A stretch of 64,000 nucleotides of DNA from Brevundimonas sp. Leaf363. Its GTDB lineage: Bacteria > Pseudomonadota > Alphaproteobacteria > Caulobacterales > Caulobacteraceae. This document shows positions 33,732 to 43,484 of the stretch, piece after piece. The notes under the pieces were generated by a model that was not told the origin of the DNA, made no database searches, and saw only the letters and a program-made list of their open reading frames with translations. Position numbers and translations under genes: made by a program. The DNA lies in assembly GCF_001424025.1 (NCBI RefSeq), contig NZ_LMPZ01000002.1, positions 356,714 to 420,713 on the forward strand. Reading direction: 5' to 3'. Numbering within the stretch: the first letter of the stretch is position 1; each line of letters starts with the position of its first letter.

Positions 33732-35885
33732 ATGACGTCACGTTGGTCAGCGGGGGCGGTCGCGGTTGCGGCGGGCCTTCTGGTTTCGGCATGCAGCGCT
33801 ACGGCGATGAACGGCGCGCAGACGCCGTCAGCCGTGGCTCGGATCGATGCGCCCCGTCCGGCGATCATCCCCGCGCCCGCCTCGCTGACCACCGCGACGT
33901 CCGGTGTCTATCTGCTAGCCTCGGGCGCCTCGATCGTGGTGCCGGCCGGTGACGCGGATGCGAAGAAGGCGGCCGACCACATCGCCGACCTGCTCCAGCG
34001 CACGCGCGGCCTGACCCTGACGGTCCGCGAGGGCGACGCCCGCCCCGGAGATGTCGTCTTCGCCCGCTCGCAGGACGCGGAAGACGCCTACGGCCTGTCC
34101 GTCACCTCGGACGGCGCGCGCGTCACCGCCGGTTCGTTCGGCGGCTTCCTCTACGGCGGCGTCAGCCTGTGGCAACTGGCCACCCAGACCTCCGACGGCC
34201 CGGCGCCGATCGCGGCGCTGACCATCCAGGACGCGCCCCGCTTCGGCTGGCGCGGCGTCATGCTGGATTCGGCCCGCCACTATCAGTCGGTCGAGTTCAT
34301 CAAACAGTTCATCGACTGGATGAGCCTGCACAAGCTGAACCGCTTCCACTGGCACCTGACCGACGACCAGGCCTGGCGGATGGAGATCAAGCAGTATCCG
34401 CGCCTGACGGAAGTCGGCGGCTGGCGTGTCGACGCCGGCGCCGGCCCGCGCGCCGATATCGACCCCGCCACGGGCAAGCCTCGTCTGACCGGCGGCGTCT
34501 ACACCCAGGACCAGATGCGTGACGTCGTCGCCTATGCGGCCGCCCGCAACATCACCGTCGTCCCTGAAATCGACCTGCCGGGCCACGCCAGCGCGGCGGT
34601 CCACGCCTATCCCGAACTGGGCGTCACAGACGTACCGGGCACGGCCGTCGGCGCCGTTCCGGGCGACTGGGGCATCTACGTCACCCTGTTCAACACCAGC
34701 GACGAGACGTTCCGCTTCCTGGAAAACGTGCTCGACGAGACCATGGCCATCTTCCCCAGCCGCTTCATCCACCTGGGTGGCGACGAGGCGGTGAAGGACG
34801 AATGGAAGAAGTCGCCGGCGGTTCAGGCGCGCATGCGCGAGCTGGGCATCACCGACGAAAACACCATGCAGATCTGGTTCATGACCCAGCTCAGCAACTA
34901 TCTGAAGGCCCACGGCCGCGAGATGATCGGCTGGGACGAAATCCTGGAAGGCGGCCAGGTGCCGGATTCCACCGTCATGTCCTGGCGCGGCGTCGACGGC
35001 GCCGTGCAGGCGGCTCGACTGGGCCACGACACCATCCTGGCGCCCGCGCCGATGATGTACCTGAACAATATCCAGAGCCCGAACGACGGCTCGCCGGGTC
35101 GTGGCGACCTGGTGACCATGCAGGGCGTCTATGACTTCAACCCGACGCCGGACGGCATGACGGAAGAACAGTCGCGTCACGTGATCGGCGTGCAGGCCAA
35201 CCTGTGGGTCGAACATCTGCGCACCGAAGAGAGCGTGGTCTACATGTTCTATCCGCGCATCGCCGCGCTGTCGGAACTGGCCTGGACGCCCGCCGCGGGC
35301 CGCAACTGGCAGGACTTCGTCACTCGCCTGACGCCGCAGTTCGCCCGCTACGACCGTCTCGGCATCGGCTACGCCCGCAACGCCCTGGACCAGACCAAGC
35401 TGCCGCCGCCGCCGCAGGGCCAGCGCCGCTATGACCACCAGATGCGCTCGTGCAACAACAGCGTGCCGCTGAACGTCTTCGATGACGCGGCCGGGCCGGA
35501 CGGAACGCGCGCCACCTTCTCGATGGACCTGTTCAACCCGTGCTGGATGTATGACGCGGCGGACCTGTCCTCAGGCGGTCAGATGCAGATTTCGGTCGGC
35601 CAGGTGCCCTTCAACTGGCAGATCCTGCACGACATCGACAATGTGAAGGTCCGCAAACCGGCCACCCCCTACGGCGAGCTGGAGATCCGCGTCGACAGCT
35701 GCGAGGGCGCGCCCGTCGCCGTGGTCAATCTGGAAGCGGCGTCGCGCAACAACGCGACCACGGTGGTCAACGCCACCCTGCCGGCCCAGACCGGTCGCCA
35801 TAACCTGTGTCTGATGTTCACCCAGCCGGGCATCGACCCGACCTGGGTTCTGGACTGGGTGCGACTGGCGCCGGCGGCGAACTGA
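33732..35885 (+). CDS. GH20 beta-N-acetylhexosaminidase lipoprotein
   Basis: A 717-residue secreted glycosidase that releases GlcNAc from chitin oligomers or glycans. It has a lipoprotein signal (AVAVAAGLLVSAC). An N-terminal GH20b domain is followed by the catalytic barrel from about residue 170: FHWHLTDDQAWRMEIK, VVPEIDLPGHASA and HLGGDEAVKDEW with the catalytic D351-E352 pair. A C-terminal extension of roughly 130 residues ends the protein. It opens an operon with the PTS genes downstream and faces gntR. The ATG at 33732 starts the signal peptide. Confidence 0.94.
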   Translation: MTSRWSAGAVAVAAGLLVSACSATAMNGAQTPSAVARIDAPRPAIIPAPASLTTATSGVYLLASGASIVVPAGDADAKKAADHIADLLQRTRGLTLTVREGDARPGDVVFARSQDAEDAYGLSVTSDGARVTAGSFGGFLYGGVSLWQLATQTSDGPAPIAALTIQDAPRFGWRGVMLDSARHYQSVEFIKQFIDWMSLHKLNRFHWHLTDDQAWRMEIKQYPRLTEVGGWRVDAGAGPRADIDPATGKPRLTGGVYTQDQMRDVVAYAAARNITVVPEIDLPGHASAAVHAYPELGVTDVPGTAVGAVPGDWGIYVTLFNTSDETFRFLENVLDETMAIFPSRFIHLGGDEAVKDEWKKSPAVQARMRELGITDENTMQIWFMTQLSNYLKAHGREMIGWDEILEGGQVPDSTVMSWRGVDGAVQAARLGHDTILAPAPMMYLNNIQSPNDGSPGRGDLVTMQGVYDFNPTPDGMTEEQSRHVIGVQANLWVEHLRTEESVVYMFYPRIAALSELAWTPAAGRNWQDFVTRLTPQFARYDRLGIGYARNALDQTKLPPPPQGQRRYDHQMRSCNNSVPLNVFDDAAGPDGTRATFSMDLFNPCWMYDAADLSSGGQMQISVGQVPFNWQILHDIDNVKVRKPATPYGELEIRVDSCEGAPVAVVNLEAASRNNATTVVNATLPAQTGRHNLCLMFTQPGIDPTWVLDWVRLAPAAN

Positions 35886-35887
35886 TC

Positions 35888-38341
35888 GTGAGCCAGGTCA
35901 CCGTCCACGCCCCTTTCGACGGCTGGGCCGGCCCGCTGGACGAAGCGCCCGACCAGGTCTTCTCCGGCCGGATGCTGGGCGACGGCCTGGCGGTCGATCC
36001 CACCAGCGGAACCCTGTTGGCGCCCTTCGACGGGGTGGTCACCGCCCTGCCGGCCAGCCGCCACGCGGTCAGCGTTCGTCATGCCTCCGGCGTGGAGGTT
36101 CTGATCCACGTCGGGCTGGAGACGGTTGGCCTGGGCGGCCAGGGCTTCGCGCCGCAGGTCAAGGAGGGCGACCGCGTTTCGCAGGGGCAGGCGCTGTTGA
36201 CCGTCGATCTGGACGCCGTGGCGCGCGGCGCGGTCAGCCTGATCACGCCTGTCGTGGTGACCAGCGAAGGCGCGGTGCTGTCGACCCGCGCGGCGGGCCC
36301 GGTGCGTGCGGGCCAGCCTCTTTTCCGCGTCTCGACCGGCGTCGCCGAAACGGGGGTCGTGTCGGACGGCGGCGAGGCGTCGCGCTCGGTGGCGGTCGTT
36401 CTGCCGGTCGGCCTGCACGCCCGTCCGGCGGCCAAGCTGGGCGCTGCGATCAAGGATCTGTCCGCAGACGCCCGCATCGTCGCAGGATCGAAGGAAGGCG
36501 CCGTCCGTAGTCCCATCGCCCTGATGGCGCTGGGCGTCGCGAACGGCCAGACCGTGACCGTCAGCGCCACTGGCCGCGACGCCGCGCGCGCTGTCGACCG
36601 ATTGGTCGAACTGTTGGCCGGCGGTCTGGACGAACCACACCACTCCGCCCCCGTCGCCGCACCCACGCCGGTTCGCGCCGCGCGTGACGGCCTGCTCACC
36701 GGGGCGACCGGGTCACCCGGTCTGGCCATCGGCCCGGCTCACTGGCTGCGCTTCGCCGCCGTCGAGGTGGTCGAACTGGGCGAGGGCTATCATATCGAAG
36801 CGGGCCGTCTGGACCGCGCCGTGGCCCAGGCCGACGAGGAACTGCGCGTCGAGGGCGGCGACGTCATGGCCGCGCACCGCGCCTTCCTGGACGATCCCGA
36901 ACTGCGCGGCGCCGCGGAGGCGGGCCTGCTGAACGGCCTCAGCGCCGGCGCTGCATGGCGTGACGCGTGTCAGGCCGCCGCCGCCGCCATGCGCGCGCTG
37001 AGCGATCACCGCATGGCGGAGCGCGCCGACGACCTGCTGGACGTCGAACGGCGGGTGCTGCTGAACCTGACGGGTGGCGGCACGAAGATCGATGCGCCGG
37101 AAGGCGTCATCGTGCTGGCCGATGAACTGCTGCCGTCGCAGCTGATGGCGCTGGCCGGCCGCGTGGCTGGCATCGCCCTGAAGAAGGGCGGGGCCACGGC
37201 CCACGTCTCGCTGCTGGCCTCGGGTCTCGGCCTGCCGTTGCTGGCGGCCGTGGGCCACGGCCTGGACGCCATCGAGCAGGGCTCGCCCATCGTTCTGGAC
37301 GCGACCGAAGGCCGGATCGAGCTGACGCCGTCGCCCGCGCGTCTGGCCGAAGCGCAGGATCGGCTGGAGATGAACCGGCTGCGTCAGGCGGCGGTGCTGG
37401 AGGCGGCGGCCCAGCCCTGCCACACCGCCGACGGCGTCCGCATCGAGGTCTTCGCCAACTTGGCCTCGACGTTGGAGGCGGCCCTGGCGGTCAAGGCCGG
37501 CGCCGAGGGCTGCGGACTGCTGCGCACCGAGTTCCTGTTCGCCGACCGCGCCCAGGCGCCCGACGAGGCCGAGCAGGTCGCCGCCTATCAGGCCGTCGCC
37601 GATGCCTTGCAAGGCCGCCCGCTGGTCATCCGCACGCTGGATCCGGCCGGCGACAAGCCGCTCGCCTTCCTGCCGACGCCGCCCGAGGCCAATCCGGCGC
37701 TGGGTCTGCGGGGCGTCCGCGCCGCGCGCTCGCGGCCCGACATCCTCGACGCCCAACTGCGCGCCATCTGTGCGGTGAAGTCCACGGCGCCGGTCGCGGT
37801 CATGATTCCCATGGTGTCCTCGGTCGAGGAGACGACCTGGGCGCGTGAACGTCTGGACGCCGCGTGCGGCCGCGACAATCGCCCGCTGTTCGGCCTGATG
37901 ATCGAGACGCCGGCCGCCGCTGTCATCGCGGATCGCCTGGCGCCGCTGGTCGACTTCGTATCGATCGGCACCAACGACCTGGCGCAATACACCCTGGCCA
38001 TGGATCGCGAGCATCCCGCGCTGACCGGTCAATGCGACGCCCTGCATCCCGCCGTCCTCCGCTTGATCGGCCAGACGGTAGCCGGCGCGCGCGGCGTGAA
38101 ATGGGTCGGCGTTTGCGGGGGACTGGCCTCCGATCCGCTGGCCGCGCCGATCCTGGTCGGCCTGGGCGTCACGGAGCTGTCGGCCGCCCCGGCCGCCGTC
38201 GCCGAGATCAAGGCCACGGTGCGCCGCTTCACCATGGAGCAGTGCCAGGCCCTGGCCCGCCGCGCACTGGTCGCGCCCACCGCCGAGGCCGTTCGCTCCC
38301 TCGCCCGAGAGGCCCTCGCGCCCGCCGGAGACGCCCGATGA
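35888..38341 (+). CDS. Fused PTS protein EIIA(Glc)-HPr-EI
   Basis: An 817-residue multiphosphoryl transfer protein. Residues about 5-150 form a glucose-type EIIA domain with His74 in VLIHVGLETVG. Residues about 165-250 are HPr, with His177 in GLHARPAAKL. The rest is enzyme I, with phosphorylated His439 in GGATAHVSLLA, the PEP-binding GLLRTEFLFA and VGVCGGLASDP. It carries phosphate from PEP to the adjacent GlcNAc permease, making the operon self-sufficient. The start is GTG at 35888, two bases after the hexosaminidase stop. Its stop overlaps the permease ATG (ATGA, 38338-38341). Confidence 0.94.
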   Translation: MSQVTVHAPFDGWAGPLDEAPDQVFSGRMLGDGLAVDPTSGTLLAPFDGVVTALPASRHAVSVRHASGVEVLIHVGLETVGLGGQGFAPQVKEGDRVSQGQALLTVDLDAVARGAVSLITPVVVTSEGAVLSTRAAGPVRAGQPLFRVSTGVAETGVVSDGGEASRSVAVVLPVGLHARPAAKLGAAIKDLSADARIVAGSKEGAVRSPIALMALGVANGQTVTVSATGRDAARAVDRLVELLAGGLDEPHHSAPVAAPTPVRAARDGLLTGATGSPGLAIGPAHWLRFAAVEVVELGEGYHIEAGRLDRAVAQADEELRVEGGDVMAAHRAFLDDPELRGAAEAGLLNGLSAGAAWRDACQAAAAAMRALSDHRMAERADDLLDVERRVLLNLTGGGTKIDAPEGVIVLADELLPSQLMALAGRVAGIALKKGGATAHVSLLASGLGLPLLAAVGHGLDAIEQGSPIVLDATEGRIELTPSPARLAEAQDRLEMNRLRQAAVLEAAAQPCHTADGVRIEVFANLASTLEAALAVKAGAEGCGLLRTEFLFADRAQAPDEAEQVAAYQAVADALQGRPLVIRTLDPAGDKPLAFLPTPPEANPALGLRGVRAARSRPDILDAQLRAICAVKSTAPVAVMIPMVSSVEETTWARERLDAACGRDNRPLFGLMIETPAAAVIADRLAPLVDFVSIGTNDLAQYTLAMDREHPALTGQCDALHPAVLRLIGQTVAGARGVKWVGVCGGLASDPLAAPILVGLGVTELSAAPAAVAEIKATVRRFTMEQCQALARRALVAPTAEAVRSLAREALAPAGDAR

Positions 38342-40029
38342 AGTTTGGCCTGTCCGCCCTCCAGCCGCTGGGCCGCGCCCTGATGCTGCCCATCGCGGTG
38401 CTGCCCATCGCGGGCCTGCTGCTGCGCATCGGTCAGCCCGATCTGGCGAACCTGCCGTTCATGGCCGCCGCCGGCGGCGCGGTATTCGACAACCTGGGCC
38501 TGCTGTTCGCCATCGGCGTGGCCGTCGGCTTCGCGCGCGACCAGAACGGCGCGGCGGGCCTGGCGGGCGTCGTGTGCTTCCTGATCGCGATCGAGACGGG
38601 CAAGGCGCTGCTGAGCATACCGCCCGAGGTCACGCAGGGACTGGCGGCCGACGCGGTCGGCGCGGCCGAGACGGCGTTCAAGACCAAGGCCTTCGCCCGC
38701 TTCGCCGTGCCCATCGGCATCCTGTCCGGCGTCATCGGCGGGACGTTCTACAATTGGTTCGCCGGCATCAAGCTGCCCGAGTATCTGGCCTTCTTCGGCG
38801 GCCGCCGTTTCGTGCCGATCGTGTCGGGCGTGGCCGGCGTGCTGGTCGGCGCCCTGGTGGCCCTGAGCTTCAGCTGGCTCAGCCACGGCATGGACGCGAT
38901 CACCAACGGCATCGTCGCCTCCGGCGAACTGGGCCTGTTCGGCTATGGCCTGCTGAACCGCCTGTTGATCATCACCGGCCTGCACCACCTGCTGAACAAC
39001 ATCCCGTGGTTCATCCTGGGCGAGTACCAGGGCAAGACCGGCGAGATCGCGCGCTTCCTGGCCGGCGATCCGACCGCGGGCGCCTTCATGAGCGGCTTCT
39101 TCCCGGTGATGATGTTCGGCCTGCCCGCCGCCTGTCTGGCCATGGTCCACGCCGCGCCCAAACACCGCCGCAAGGCTGTCAGCGGCATGCTGTTCTCGCT
39201 GGCCCTGACCGCCTTCCTGACGGGCGTGACGGAGCCCATCGAGTTCACCTTCATGTTCCTGGCGCCGGTGCTCTACGCCATCCATGCGGTGCTGACGGGC
39301 GTCGCCATGGTGGTGATGGACCTGCTGCACGTACGCCTGGGCTTCAGCTTCTCGGCCGGTCTGTTCGACTATGTGCTGAACTTCGGCCTGGCGGAAAATC
39401 CGCTGCTGCTGCTGCCGGTCGGGGCCGTCTACGCCGGGGTCTACTACGTCCTGTTCCGCGCGTTCATCCAATGGTTCGACCTGAAGACCCCGGGGCGCGA
39501 GCCGGAGGAGGCGGGCATCGCCAGCGCCCAGCCGACTCCTGCCGGCGGACGCGGCGCGGCTTATGTCGCGGCCCTCGGCGGCGCATCGAACCTGCGCGCG
39601 ATCAACGCCTGCACCACCCGGCTGCGGCTGGTCATCGTCGACCGCAAGCGGGTGGACGAACCGGCGCTGAAGCGGTTGGGCGCGCGCGGAGTCATCTCGC
39701 CGTCGCCCACGGACCTGCAGGTCGTGGTGGGCCCGATCGCGGACAGTTTGGCTGACGAGCTCAAGGCGGCGGTCGCGGGCGGCGGAACGGCGGCGCTCGC
39801 GCCCACGGTCTCGGGCGCCAAGGTTCTGGCGGCCCTGGGCGGCGCTGACAATCTGGCGGCGCGCGAGGTGCGTGGCAGCCGGGTGTTGGTGACGGTGCGC
39901 GACCTCGCCAAGGTCGATCGAGCGGCCCTGACCGCCAGCGGCCTGCGCGGTGTGGCGGACGCAGGCGCGGACCGCCTGCATCTGGTCGTCGGACCGGATG
40001 CCGGCAAGCTGGCCGAGGCGCTGGTCTAG
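38338..40029 (+). CDS. nagE: PTS N-acetylglucosamine permease EIIC-EIIB with a second, cysteine-less EIIB
   Basis: A 563-residue inner-membrane protein. Residues 1-385 are the glucose-family EIIC with many helices and the GVTEPIEFTFMF motif. The EIIB domain at about 412-480 has its phosphorylated Cys425 in INACTTRLRL. A second EIIB-like repeat (about 500-563) aligns throughout, but the Cys position is Arg512 (EVRGSRVLV), so it cannot take phosphate in the usual way. The EIIA comes from the fused protein upstream. The specificity is inferred from nagA, the SIS protein and GH20 nearby. The stop overlaps the convergent gene through CTAG. Confidence 0.93.
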   Translation: MKFGLSALQPLGRALMLPIAVLPIAGLLLRIGQPDLANLPFMAAAGGAVFDNLGLLFAIGVAVGFARDQNGAAGLAGVVCFLIAIETGKALLSIPPEVTQGLAADAVGAAETAFKTKAFARFAVPIGILSGVIGGTFYNWFAGIKLPEYLAFFGGRRFVPIVSGVAGVLVGALVALSFSWLSHGMDAITNGIVASGELGLFGYGLLNRLLIITGLHHLLNNIPWFILGEYQGKTGEIARFLAGDPTAGAFMSGFFPVMMFGLPAACLAMVHAAPKHRRKAVSGMLFSLALTAFLTGVTEPIEFTFMFLAPVLYAIHAVLTGVAMVVMDLLHVRLGFSFSAGLFDYVLNFGLAENPLLLLPVGAVYAGVYYVLFRAFIQWFDLKTPGREPEEAGIASAQPTPAGGRGAAYVAALGGASNLRAINACTTRLRLVIVDRKRVDEPALKRLGARGVISPSPTDLQVVVGPIADSLADELKAAVAGGGTAALAPTVSGAKVLAALGGADNLAAREVRGSRVLVTVRDLAKVDRAALTASGLRGVADAGADRLHLVVGPDAGKLAEALV

Positions 40030-41057
40030 AGCCCTCGCGTCAGGGTCTTCACCCGCGCGATCCTGTTGCCCGAGGTCATGTAGAGCACGTCCCCGCGCGG
40101 GCCGCCGAAGGCGCAGTTGGCGATCGGGCCGCCGGTCTCGACGATGCCCAGGGTCCGGCCTTGAGGCGTCATCACGTGGATGCCGCCGGGGCCGCTGGCG
40201 AACAGCATGCCGTCGTGCGCCACCCGCATACCGTCGGGCAGGCCGGGATTGGCGTCGCTCACCTGCGCCGTCATGTCCGACAACACCCGCCGGTTCGACA
40301 CCATGCCTGCCGTATCCAGATCATAGGCGTAGAGGATGGCCGCCACCGGGTCCGACACGGCGACGTAGAGGGTCCGTTCGTCCGGCGACAGGGCGATCCC
40401 GTTCGGCCGCGTCAGGCTGCGGTCCAGCAGGGTCACGCCGCCGTCCCGCGCGATCCGGTAGACGCCGTTGAAGGCCAGTTCCTTCACAGGAGACCGGTCG
40501 TCGTCCTTCAGGCCATAGGGCGGATCGGTGAAGAAGATCGCGCCCGTCTTGGACAGCACCACGTCGTTGGGCGAGTTGAAGCGCTTGCCCTGATAGCGTT
40601 CGGCCAGAACTGTCTTGGCCTTGGTCGCCAGGTCCAGACGGGCCACGCTTCGCGAGCCGGAATCGGCCATCAGGATCGTCCCACGTGGGCCGGGGAACAG
40701 CCCGTTCGAGCCGCCCTCGCGCAGACCCGGATCGGGCGCGCCCACCCAGCCGGACGGGCTCATGAACAGGGACAGGCCATCCGCCTCGCTCCAACGATGG
40801 ATGCGGTTCTCGGGCACGTCGCTGAACAGCAGATAGTCGCCGTCATGGATCCACACCGGCCCCTCGGACCAGCTGAAACCGTCGGCCAGCTGCTCGACCA
40901 CGGCGCCCGGCGCGATGACGGCGTCCAGGGCGGGATCGAGGCGGCGGATGCGGCCGATGGCGGGGTAGGCCGTGGAGGCGGCCTCGGGCGCGGTGGCGCA
41001 GGCGGCGAGGGCCAGGCCGGAGGCGGCGGCCAGAACGGTGCGACGGGACAGGCTCAT
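40026..41057 (-). CDS. SMP-30/gluconolactonase-like protein, Tat-exported lipoprotein
   Basis: A 343-residue six-bladed beta-propeller. It starts with a twin-arginine signal and lipobox (SLSRRTVLAAASGLALAAC). Characteristic elements are EGPVWIHDGDYLLFSDVP, the metal-site segment NSPNDVVLSKTGAIFFTDPPYG, RPNGIALSPDERTLYV and LPDGMRVAHDG. Members hydrolyse sugar lactones. It is coupled to the upstream GH3 gene by an ATGA overlap (41054-41057), suggesting a shared role in oxidised or glucosidic sugar use. The periplasmic location follows from the signal. Confidence 0.9.
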   Translation of the reverse strand: MSLSRRTVLAAASGLALAACATAPEAASTAYPAIGRIRRLDPALDAVIAPGAVVEQLADGFSWSEGPVWIHDGDYLLFSDVPENRIHRWSEADGLSLFMSPSGWVGAPDPGLREGGSNGLFPGPRGTILMADSGSRSVARLDLATKAKTVLAERYQGKRFNSPNDVVLSKTGAIFFTDPPYGLKDDDRSPVKELAFNGVYRIARDGGVTLLDRSLTRPNGIALSPDERTLYVAVSDPVAAILYAYDLDTAGMVSNRRVLSDMTAQVSDANPGLPDGMRVAHDGMLFASGPGGIHVMTPQGRTLGIVETGGPIANCAFGGPRGDVLYMTSGNRIARVKTLTRGL

Positions 41058-43396
41058 GGGACGATGCTTTCGGTGCTCGGCGTGGCGACGGCGGGGGCAG
41101 GGGTGGCGAACCGGCCCGCCTCGGTCAAGGTGATCTCGGCGCGGCCGCGGATATCGTCGGACGCGGCGCCGACCATCAGCTGGATGGCGCCGGGCTCGGT
41201 AGCCCAGCCGTCCGTCCAGAGCGCGAACTGCGCGGGCGTCAGCTCGAAGCTGACGCGCTTGGCCTGGCCGGGCGCCAGCGCCACCCGGCGAAAGCCGCGC
41301 AACTGCTGTACGGGCCGAGACACGCTGGCGACAGGATCGCGCATGTAGAGCTGGACGACTTCGTCCGCCGCGACGGCGCCGACATTGCGGACGACCACGC
41401 TGGCGGTGACCCCGCCGGTCGCGCCGAGGCTGGCGCGGTCGACCTCCAGCGGGCCGTAGTCGAAGCGGCTGTAGGTCAGGCCGTGGCCGAAGGCGAACAG
41501 GGGCGTGATCGGCTGATCGCGATACCGCGCCGTGTCGCGCACCAGATCCTCCGCCGCCGGGCGCCCGGTCGGCAGGTGGGCGTAGGTCATCGGCATGGCC
41601 CCGTTGGCGCGCGGGAAGCTGATCGGCAGCCGCCCGCCCGGCGACACGCTGCCGGTCAGGACATCGGCGATGGCCGGCCCGCTCTCGACGCCCAGGAACC
41701 AGGTTTCCAGGATCGCCGGCGCGCGCTCTGCCAGTTCCGGGATCGCCAGGGGGCGGCCGTTCATCAGGATCACAACCACCGGCTTGCCAGTCGCCAGCAC
41801 GGCGTCGGCCAGCGCGTCCTGCGCCGCCGATAGGCCGATGTCGGTATAGCTGCGGGCCTCGCCCGACCGGTCGAAATGCTCGCCGACGACCAGCAGCACC
41901 AGGTCCGACGCCTTGGCCGTCTCGACCGCCTCGGCCAGCGCTTCTGCGTCCGACACCTCGTGCACGGCCTGTGCGCCCTCGCCGGACGCCGTGACCGCGA
42001 CGACTTGCGCCGCCTCGGGGCGATAGCCTTGCGCATAGGTCAGGGTCGCGTTCGGCAGGGCCTCGCGAAGGGCGGGGATCAGGGGCCGGACATCCTCGAC
42101 CTTGCCCTGAGCGCGCCAGCTGCCGAGCGAGGAGTTGGCGTCCTCGGCCAAGGCGCCGATCACCGCGATGCGGCGCGCCGAGGCGGCGATGGGCAGGATG
42201 TCGCCGTCGTTCTTCAGCAGCACCATCGATCGGCGCGCCGCCTCACGGGCCACGGCCCGGTGCTCGGGCGTCAGCATGGCCGCCGCCTCGCGCGCCGGAT
42301 CGGCCCGGCCGTACGGGTCGTCGAACAGCCCCAGCCGCTCCTTGGCCAGCAGGACCGCTCGCACCGCATCATCCAGCATCGGCAGCAGGGTCGGATCGGC
42401 CTCGACCGCGCCCTTCAGCTCGGCGGAATAGAGGTTGCCCGCCATGTCCATGTCGACGCCCCCGCGAAGCGCCGCGGCGCCCGCTTCCCGCGGCGTGCCT
42501 GCGATGGCGTGGTTCATCAGTTCGGGGATGGCGTTCCAGTCGCTGACGATCAGGCCGTCATAGCCCCAGTCGCGCCGCAGCACCACGCGCACCAGAGCCG
42601 GATGCGCCGTCAGCGGCACGCCCGCGATGTCGTTGAACGACGTCATCATCGACCCCGCCCCGGCCTGTGCCGCCGCATAGAAGGGCGGCAGATAGACCTC
42701 GTGCAGGGTCCGCTCGGAGATGTCCGCACTGTCGTAGTCGCGCCCCCCGTTGGCCGCGCCATAGCCGACGAAATGCTTGGCCGTGGCGATGATCGACGAC
42801 GGGTCGGCCAGCGAGGCGCCTTGGTAGCCGCGCACCTGCGCCGTCGCCAGGATGGAGCCGAGATAGGGGTCTTCGCCCGCCCCCTCGACCACCCGGCCCC
42901 AGCGGGCGTCGCGGGCGATGTCCACCATGGGCGAGAAGGTCCAGTTCAGCCCGGCGGCCGAGGCCTCCACGGCCGCCACATGCGCGGTCTGCTGGACCAG
43001 GTCCGGGTCCCAGCTGGCCGCCAGCGCCAGCGGCACGGGGAACAGCGTCTTGTAGCCGTGCACCACGTCCATGCCGAACAGCAGCGGCACGCCCAGGCGG
43101 GATTCCTCGACGGCCACCCTTTGCAGCTCGCGGATCTGCGCGGCGCCGGCGACGTGCAGGAAGGAGCCGATCTCGCCGCGCCGCACCCGCTCCAGCGCGG
43201 CGGCGTCCAGGCGGCTGTTCAGCGCCCGCTGCCGCCCGCCCGGCACCTGGTTCAGCTGGCCGATCTTCTCGTCCAGCGTCATGCGCGACAGCAGTGATTC
43301 GACGCGCGGCGAACCCGTCTGGGCCGCGGCGGGTGACATCGTTGTCAGAGCCAGAGCGGCCGCCAGCAGAAATCTGAGCAAGATTCGCCTCCCCAT
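41054..43396 (-). CDS. bglX: GH3 beta-glucosidase (BglX-like)
   Basis: A 780-residue periplasmic glycosidase with a signal peptide (RFLLAAALALTTMSPAAAQ). It contains the GH3 N-terminal barrel with TLDEKIGQLNQ, FSPMVDIARDARWGR and KHFVGYGAANGG. The nucleophile is Asp286 in GLIVSDWNA. Later come the C-terminal sandwich (SMVLLKNDGDILPI), RLPISFPR, and a fibronectin-like domain. It removes terminal beta-glucose from oligosaccharides. It heads a two-gene operon with the lactonase-like lipoprotein and is divergent from an MFS transporter 88 bp away. Confidence 0.92.
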   Translation of the reverse strand: MGRRILLRFLLAAALALTTMSPAAAQTGSPRVESLLSRMTLDEKIGQLNQVPGGRQRALNSRLDAAALERVRRGEIGSFLHVAGAAQIRELQRVAVEESRLGVPLLFGMDVVHGYKTLFPVPLALAASWDPDLVQQTAHVAAVEASAAGLNWTFSPMVDIARDARWGRVVEGAGEDPYLGSILATAQVRGYQGASLADPSSIIATAKHFVGYGAANGGRDYDSADISERTLHEVYLPPFYAAAQAGAGSMMTSFNDIAGVPLTAHPALVRVVLRRDWGYDGLIVSDWNAIPELMNHAIAGTPREAGAAALRGGVDMDMAGNLYSAELKGAVEADPTLLPMLDDAVRAVLLAKERLGLFDDPYGRADPAREAAAMLTPEHRAVAREAARRSMVLLKNDGDILPIAASARRIAVIGALAEDANSSLGSWRAQGKVEDVRPLIPALREALPNATLTYAQGYRPEAAQVVAVTASGEGAQAVHEVSDAEALAEAVETAKASDLVLLVVGEHFDRSGEARSYTDIGLSAAQDALADAVLATGKPVVVILMNGRPLAIPELAERAPAILETWFLGVESGPAIADVLTGSVSPGGRLPISFPRANGAMPMTYAHLPTGRPAAEDLVRDTARYRDQPITPLFAFGHGLTYSRFDYGPLEVDRASLGATGGVTASVVVRNVGAVAADEVVQLYMRDPVASVSRPVQQLRGFRRVALAPGQAKRVSFELTPAQFALWTDGWATEPGAIQLMVGAASDDIRGRAEITLTEAGRFATPAPAVATPSTESIVP

Positions 43397-43484
43397 CGCG
43401 CCGCCCGCACTGGACGGCGGGCCTTACGCTGGGTCATGTGTCCCAAAGTGACGGCGCGGATCAAGACGCCGACGGGGAGAAGAC

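Noticed and set aside
38029..39981. 650-codon antisense frame opposite the PTS genes
   Set aside because: Shadow of two well-defined genes, with low-complexity Gln/Arg/His composition.
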